Both the position numbers and the translations under genes were made by a program. From Acanthaster planci (taxonomy: Eukaryota; Echinodermata; Asteroidea; Valvatida; Acanthasteridae): a stretch of DNA of 64,000 bases. Under the pieces are notes generated by a model that saw nothing but the letters and a program-made list of their open reading frames with translations, did no database searches and had not been told where the DNA came from. Shown here piece after piece: positions 60,715 through 64,000 of this stretch. Each line of letters begins with the position of its first letter. Position 1 is the stretch's first letter. Where the stretch lies: NCBI RefSeq assembly GCF_001949145.1, contig NW_019091475.1:536561-600560 (forward strand), written 5' to 3'.

Positions 60715-62550
60715 GAAACAGAGAATAGCCAGCGGTGTTGAAATGAGGACTTTAGAGAAAACCCAAAGTGTCAGACAGGGACAACTACTTCCAGTCCTCG
60801 TGCCGACATTTGGATTATAAATTTAAGACGTGTAGAAGACATGTCCTTGTTTGATGAAGTAGCCCTTTAGACCAGGTTGAGCGAGACGCTATTACAGAGG
60901 AGCCACTATACTCACGCTTGAGTCCTTATTCTATAGCGCGTGCGCACTTTTACAAGTCGCCACACCCTACTAGTCAAAGACGAAGGAGTCATGCGTGGCA
61001 CCACTTGCGAATGAACAGGTGGCTCTGCAGTGACGGCTTCAGTCTGGATCAGGCCGTGGTCTGTACACCTGCAGGGAGATATATACGCTGCACCTCCAAC
61101 CCATGTGGACAGATTTGGGCATCAAGTGCACTGCATTCGCATAAATGAAGAGCATTTAGCAAAACTCCCGAGAAAACTATGCTGAGTTTCAAACTAAAAC
61201 ACTGACCAATCATTTGACTTCTCATTTAATTATGCAATGTCAAGTATTGCACTTGGCCTCCTTTGGGAAAAGTTGCATACATGACATGAAGTATCACACA
61301 AAGTGGGCAAACGTGTTACGGGCATAAAATAAGAGTAACTCGACTTTTGATGATAAATCTGATTAAAGACGGATACATATGATTGGCAGTGGTTGGTTGA
61401 GTCGTCCAAATGTTCTGGAAACCAATACAATATAATGAAATATACTTCTATCACACTGTATGGCAGTGCCTCAAAAAATACCTCCCCCAAAATGGTACTA
61501 AGAAATCCATTAAACTATGTTCCCTGGATAGCTAGTGTGCACAAGACAGCAAACGATTGGAGGACTTTCTTTTGGGGATTGCAGTATAAACATGTTACTG
61601 GTTACCTGACGGGGGGGGGGCTCTGAAGACATTGAGGCTTTCCAGAACATGTTTAAGAGAGTTGATCACCTTAAGCAAAAAGTGGCCTAAATAATGATAA
61701 ATTTAGTCTCTTGTGTAACAGTAGTTTCCAATTTACATACATTCGTTTTGATTTACAGCACAAGGTTAACACTTTAGAATAACACATCAAGTACTGTTGG
61801 TTATAAGCCAATTTATATGTTGTACAAGCTGGCACAAACCAAATTCTTTGGTACCCAAATGCTCGGTTCTTTTACAAAATGGCATACAGGAGTGAACTGT
61901 CGATACACACACAAGCAGACTTGAAATCTCCAGGTCCCAGCATTCAGAAGTGCGGGTGGATTACAGCGGATCATTTCGTCTGGCTGTACAAATGATTACG
62001 TTACTTTATATTTCCTTGCATCATTCATAACACGTAAGCCATGACCTGCAAGGCTAATGCCGCGGTGGCCATTTACTCTTTTTTGTGGGTATGAATTTTG
62101 CATAAACAATGTGGGTCACTCCGCGTGGGGGTCACTGCCGGGATTGCAGAATTACGAACAGGACAGAGCTTACAATGTACATGTACAAGGTCATTACTCA
62201 GTACAAGTGGATTAGCACTGTTTATGACAAGGTCTTATAACAAGGATAGATCCAGGAGAGCCAATGATGGCTATGGTCCCCCTCCCTCCCCTGACAAAAA
62301 AAGCTTCTTTTAGAAACTTGAGAGAAAGGCAATTTTTTTGTCTACTTAATATCCCTTTCTTCCGAAGCGTGTTCAAAGCCCCAAAGTGCAGTTTCATTCC
62401 TCACAAGGGCCACAGTTGCATTAAAAATTCCATTAAAAATTCCAAATTTTAGACTGCTTCAAACAAAATTAGGGTTGTGATCCACCCTTGGGATGGAATG
62501 CTACATGCTCATGTCATATTAAACTAAGTGACCTCATCGCAACTGTGAGT
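60715..62550. other. Intergenic region right of the methyltransferase gene
   Basis: Nothing coding is seen. It holds a short G run near 61611, ordinary AT-rich sequence and small direct repeats such as CATTAAAAATTC twice at 62420-62445. Confidence 0.5.
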
Positions 62551-62551
62551 G

Positions 62552-62850
62552 AGCAGGTTACAACTTTGCTGCTAGGTTATGATTCGTTGTAACGGAAGTC
62601 CCAATGCTGACAAGGCCACAACTGAGCAATCAGGTCATGACTCTACCGGTAGGTCATATCTCTGTGAAACAAGGTCATATTCCTGTGACAAGGTCACTAC
62701 TCTGATCGCTGAAGCTCAATCAGGGAGGTCATAGTTGAGCCAAACAGTCATCACACAATTTGGTCAGGTCATTTGACCCCAAGTGACCAGGTCATCTGCA
62801 CAGCCATGTCATATCTCTGTCACATCTGGCCGGGTCATGTCTGCCAGTGA
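62552..62850. repeat. Degenerate about 20-bp minisatellite rich in AGGTCA
   Basis: Units of about 19-22 bp resembling AGGTCATATCTCTGTGACA. AGGTCA is exact at 62632, 62651, 62672, 62691, 62726, 62766 and 62789, and there is GGGTCA at 62832. Two inverted arrangements occur: AGGTCATTTGACC at 62766 and TGACCAGGTCA at 62784. It could be a plain satellite, or a cluster of nuclear-receptor half-sites. Confidence 0.6.
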
Positions 62851-62974
62851 CCACTGTTGTCTCATTAACCATGAGACCAAGTCGTTCTCTCCTTTTGTTG
62901 AGACCACAATTCTCGGCGCTCGCCGAGGTGGTAACAACGCCACCAGGTCAAACCTCAATGTAGCTGAACCAATT

Positions 62975-63164
62975 CTAGCTCGGTGTGACCAAGTCGTTGT
63001 AGGAATCCCTGGGCAGAGCCGGGTTGCCACACACCAGCGTGTACACGCCCGGTTGCAGCTTCTCGGCCATGGCGATTACGATGCGGAAATCCCCTTCTGG
63101 TATCAAGTGCAAGTCGCTCTTCAGTCGCTTCAGCACCAAGCGGCTCGGCTTAGTGCCTCGGTTC
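62975..63164 (-). CDS. Probable terminal exon of an unidentified gene
   Basis: On the - strand, the acceptor TTGAATTTTAG is followed by one phase base and 62 codons ending TAG at 62977-62975. The codons are strongly G/C-ending, like the confirmed exons. The peptide includes KPSRLVLKRLKSDLHLIPEG and MAEKLQPGVYTLVCGNPALP. I do not recognise the family. Upstream exons would lie at higher coordinates, possibly off the window. If a donor inside (for example GTGTGT) is used, it would be internal instead. Confidence 0.45.
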
Positions 63165-64000
63165 CTAAAATTCAAGGATGGTGAAAATGTCTATTTTCCA
63201 ATCAGAAGCAAAACACCCTGTGCAATATTTCTTTTCGATAGATATCGCCCAACACAAGGCCAATGGGCCACAAAGGGCGTGGGCTTAGGGTGGAATCAGT
63301 TGAGTTTGCCTTTTCTTATCCCTATCAAACTTTCAAGAGAAAGGGAAATAGGTGCCCAACTTCACATGAAGACATGCCTACCAGAAAGTTGGGAGCAGCA
63401 ACCATTTGCCAACCACTGGTCAACTTTGGCCAGTACCCAAGGATATGTCCTGTACACAGATTACCAGGAAAAAATTAACCAGTAGTCGACAAACAGCTGT
63501 CGCTTGAACTCCTCCTACGTTGTATCCCTCATCAGGGCCGTGTCCCAACTAACTGGCTGTGGTCGGCAGTGACACACACGTCTATGGGCAGTGGCTGCAG
63601 CCGTTAAGCCAGTGGCTTGCACAGGTGCACAGGCTATTCCACACTGTAGCCATAATGTTCAGTTGCAGCCTGGTTCAGTTAGCTGCTGAGCACAGAAATC
63701 TGCTAAGGCTGTATCTGAATTACTTGGCTGTGGCTTGAAGCTATGCATAAATCTGTGCTTGTGGCTGCAGCCTTTTCCAATAAAGTTATGTGTAATGTCG
63801 AGCTGGTGCCAAGTACCTTAGACATAGCCTGAGCACAGAAAATATTTGCTTAGCAAAAACAGGTTACCACCAAAAAGTCACACACTGTGTGCTCCTTGTG
63901 GTTGATTTCTGTGCTTTCTTTTAGTTAACACATAAATCACTATTGCATAAAAGTAGATCAACTGTCTCCGTCTCCGTCTCTAACAATCAATCCCCACATG
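63165..64000. other. Right edge of the window
   Basis: Presumably intron or intergenic sequence of the - strand gene ending at 62975. A short coding-like stretch on the - strand near 63485-63520 (EEFKRQLFVDYW after a CGTAG acceptor) could be another exon, but it is too short to support. The remainder shows GC-moderate, imperfectly repeated GGCTG/GCAGCC motifs. Confidence 0.3.

Noticed and set aside
62552-62850. CRISPR array
   Set aside because: Eukaryotic context, units vary along their whole length and there are no unique spacers between constant repeats.

Overview
This is a metazoan genomic window. Coding exons are short and separated by GT-AG introns, third codon positions are G/C-rich, and the intervening DNA is AT-rich and repeat-laden. 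The many ACATGTAC and GTAGGCCTAC palindromes are, from memory, typical of echinoderm genomes, so I favour an echinoderm or related invertebrate deuterostome. That assignment is an inference, not a proof.

Region 1 (about 1.5-19.2 kb, + strand) holds a complete 13-exon SLC6 sodium/chloride-coupled transporter gene encoding 680 aa. Its motifs match the glycine transporter group (GlyT1/GlyT2; SLC6A9/SLC6A5). Region 2 (about 28.6-41.1 kb, - strand) holds a second complete 13-exon SLC6 gene encoding 697 aa. Nine consecutive internal exons have exactly the same lengths in the two genes (132, 334, 133, 135, 104, 125, 113, 132 and 216 nt). They are therefore an inverted, tail-to-tail paralogous pair, with 9.4 kb between their stop codons. 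The two differ at the TM8 sodium site (LGLGSQ versus LGLDSQ), after TM6, in the cytosolic tails and in the number of N-glycosylation sequons.

Region 3 (about 41-58 kb) has no gene I can support. It contains a tRNA-derived SINE, (ACATGTAC)-type simple repeats, a duplicated module interrupted by about 600 bp, and one coding-like open frame carrying two consensus CRE sites.

Region 4 (58.0-60.2 kb, + strand) holds a three-exon gene for a 470-aa protein. It has a signal peptide, then a PX-like domain, then a class I SAM-dependent methyltransferase domain. This is the most unusual gene here: PX domains normally face the cytosol, and the phosphate-binding arginine of the PX core is replaced by serine.

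Region 5 (60.2-64 kb) has a degenerate minisatellite rich in AGGTCA half-sites. It also has a probable terminal coding exon on the - strand belonging to a gene that runs off the right edge.

The two transporters presumably act in the plasma membrane on glycine or a similar small amino acid. Nothing in the sequence links them functionally to the methyltransferase gene.
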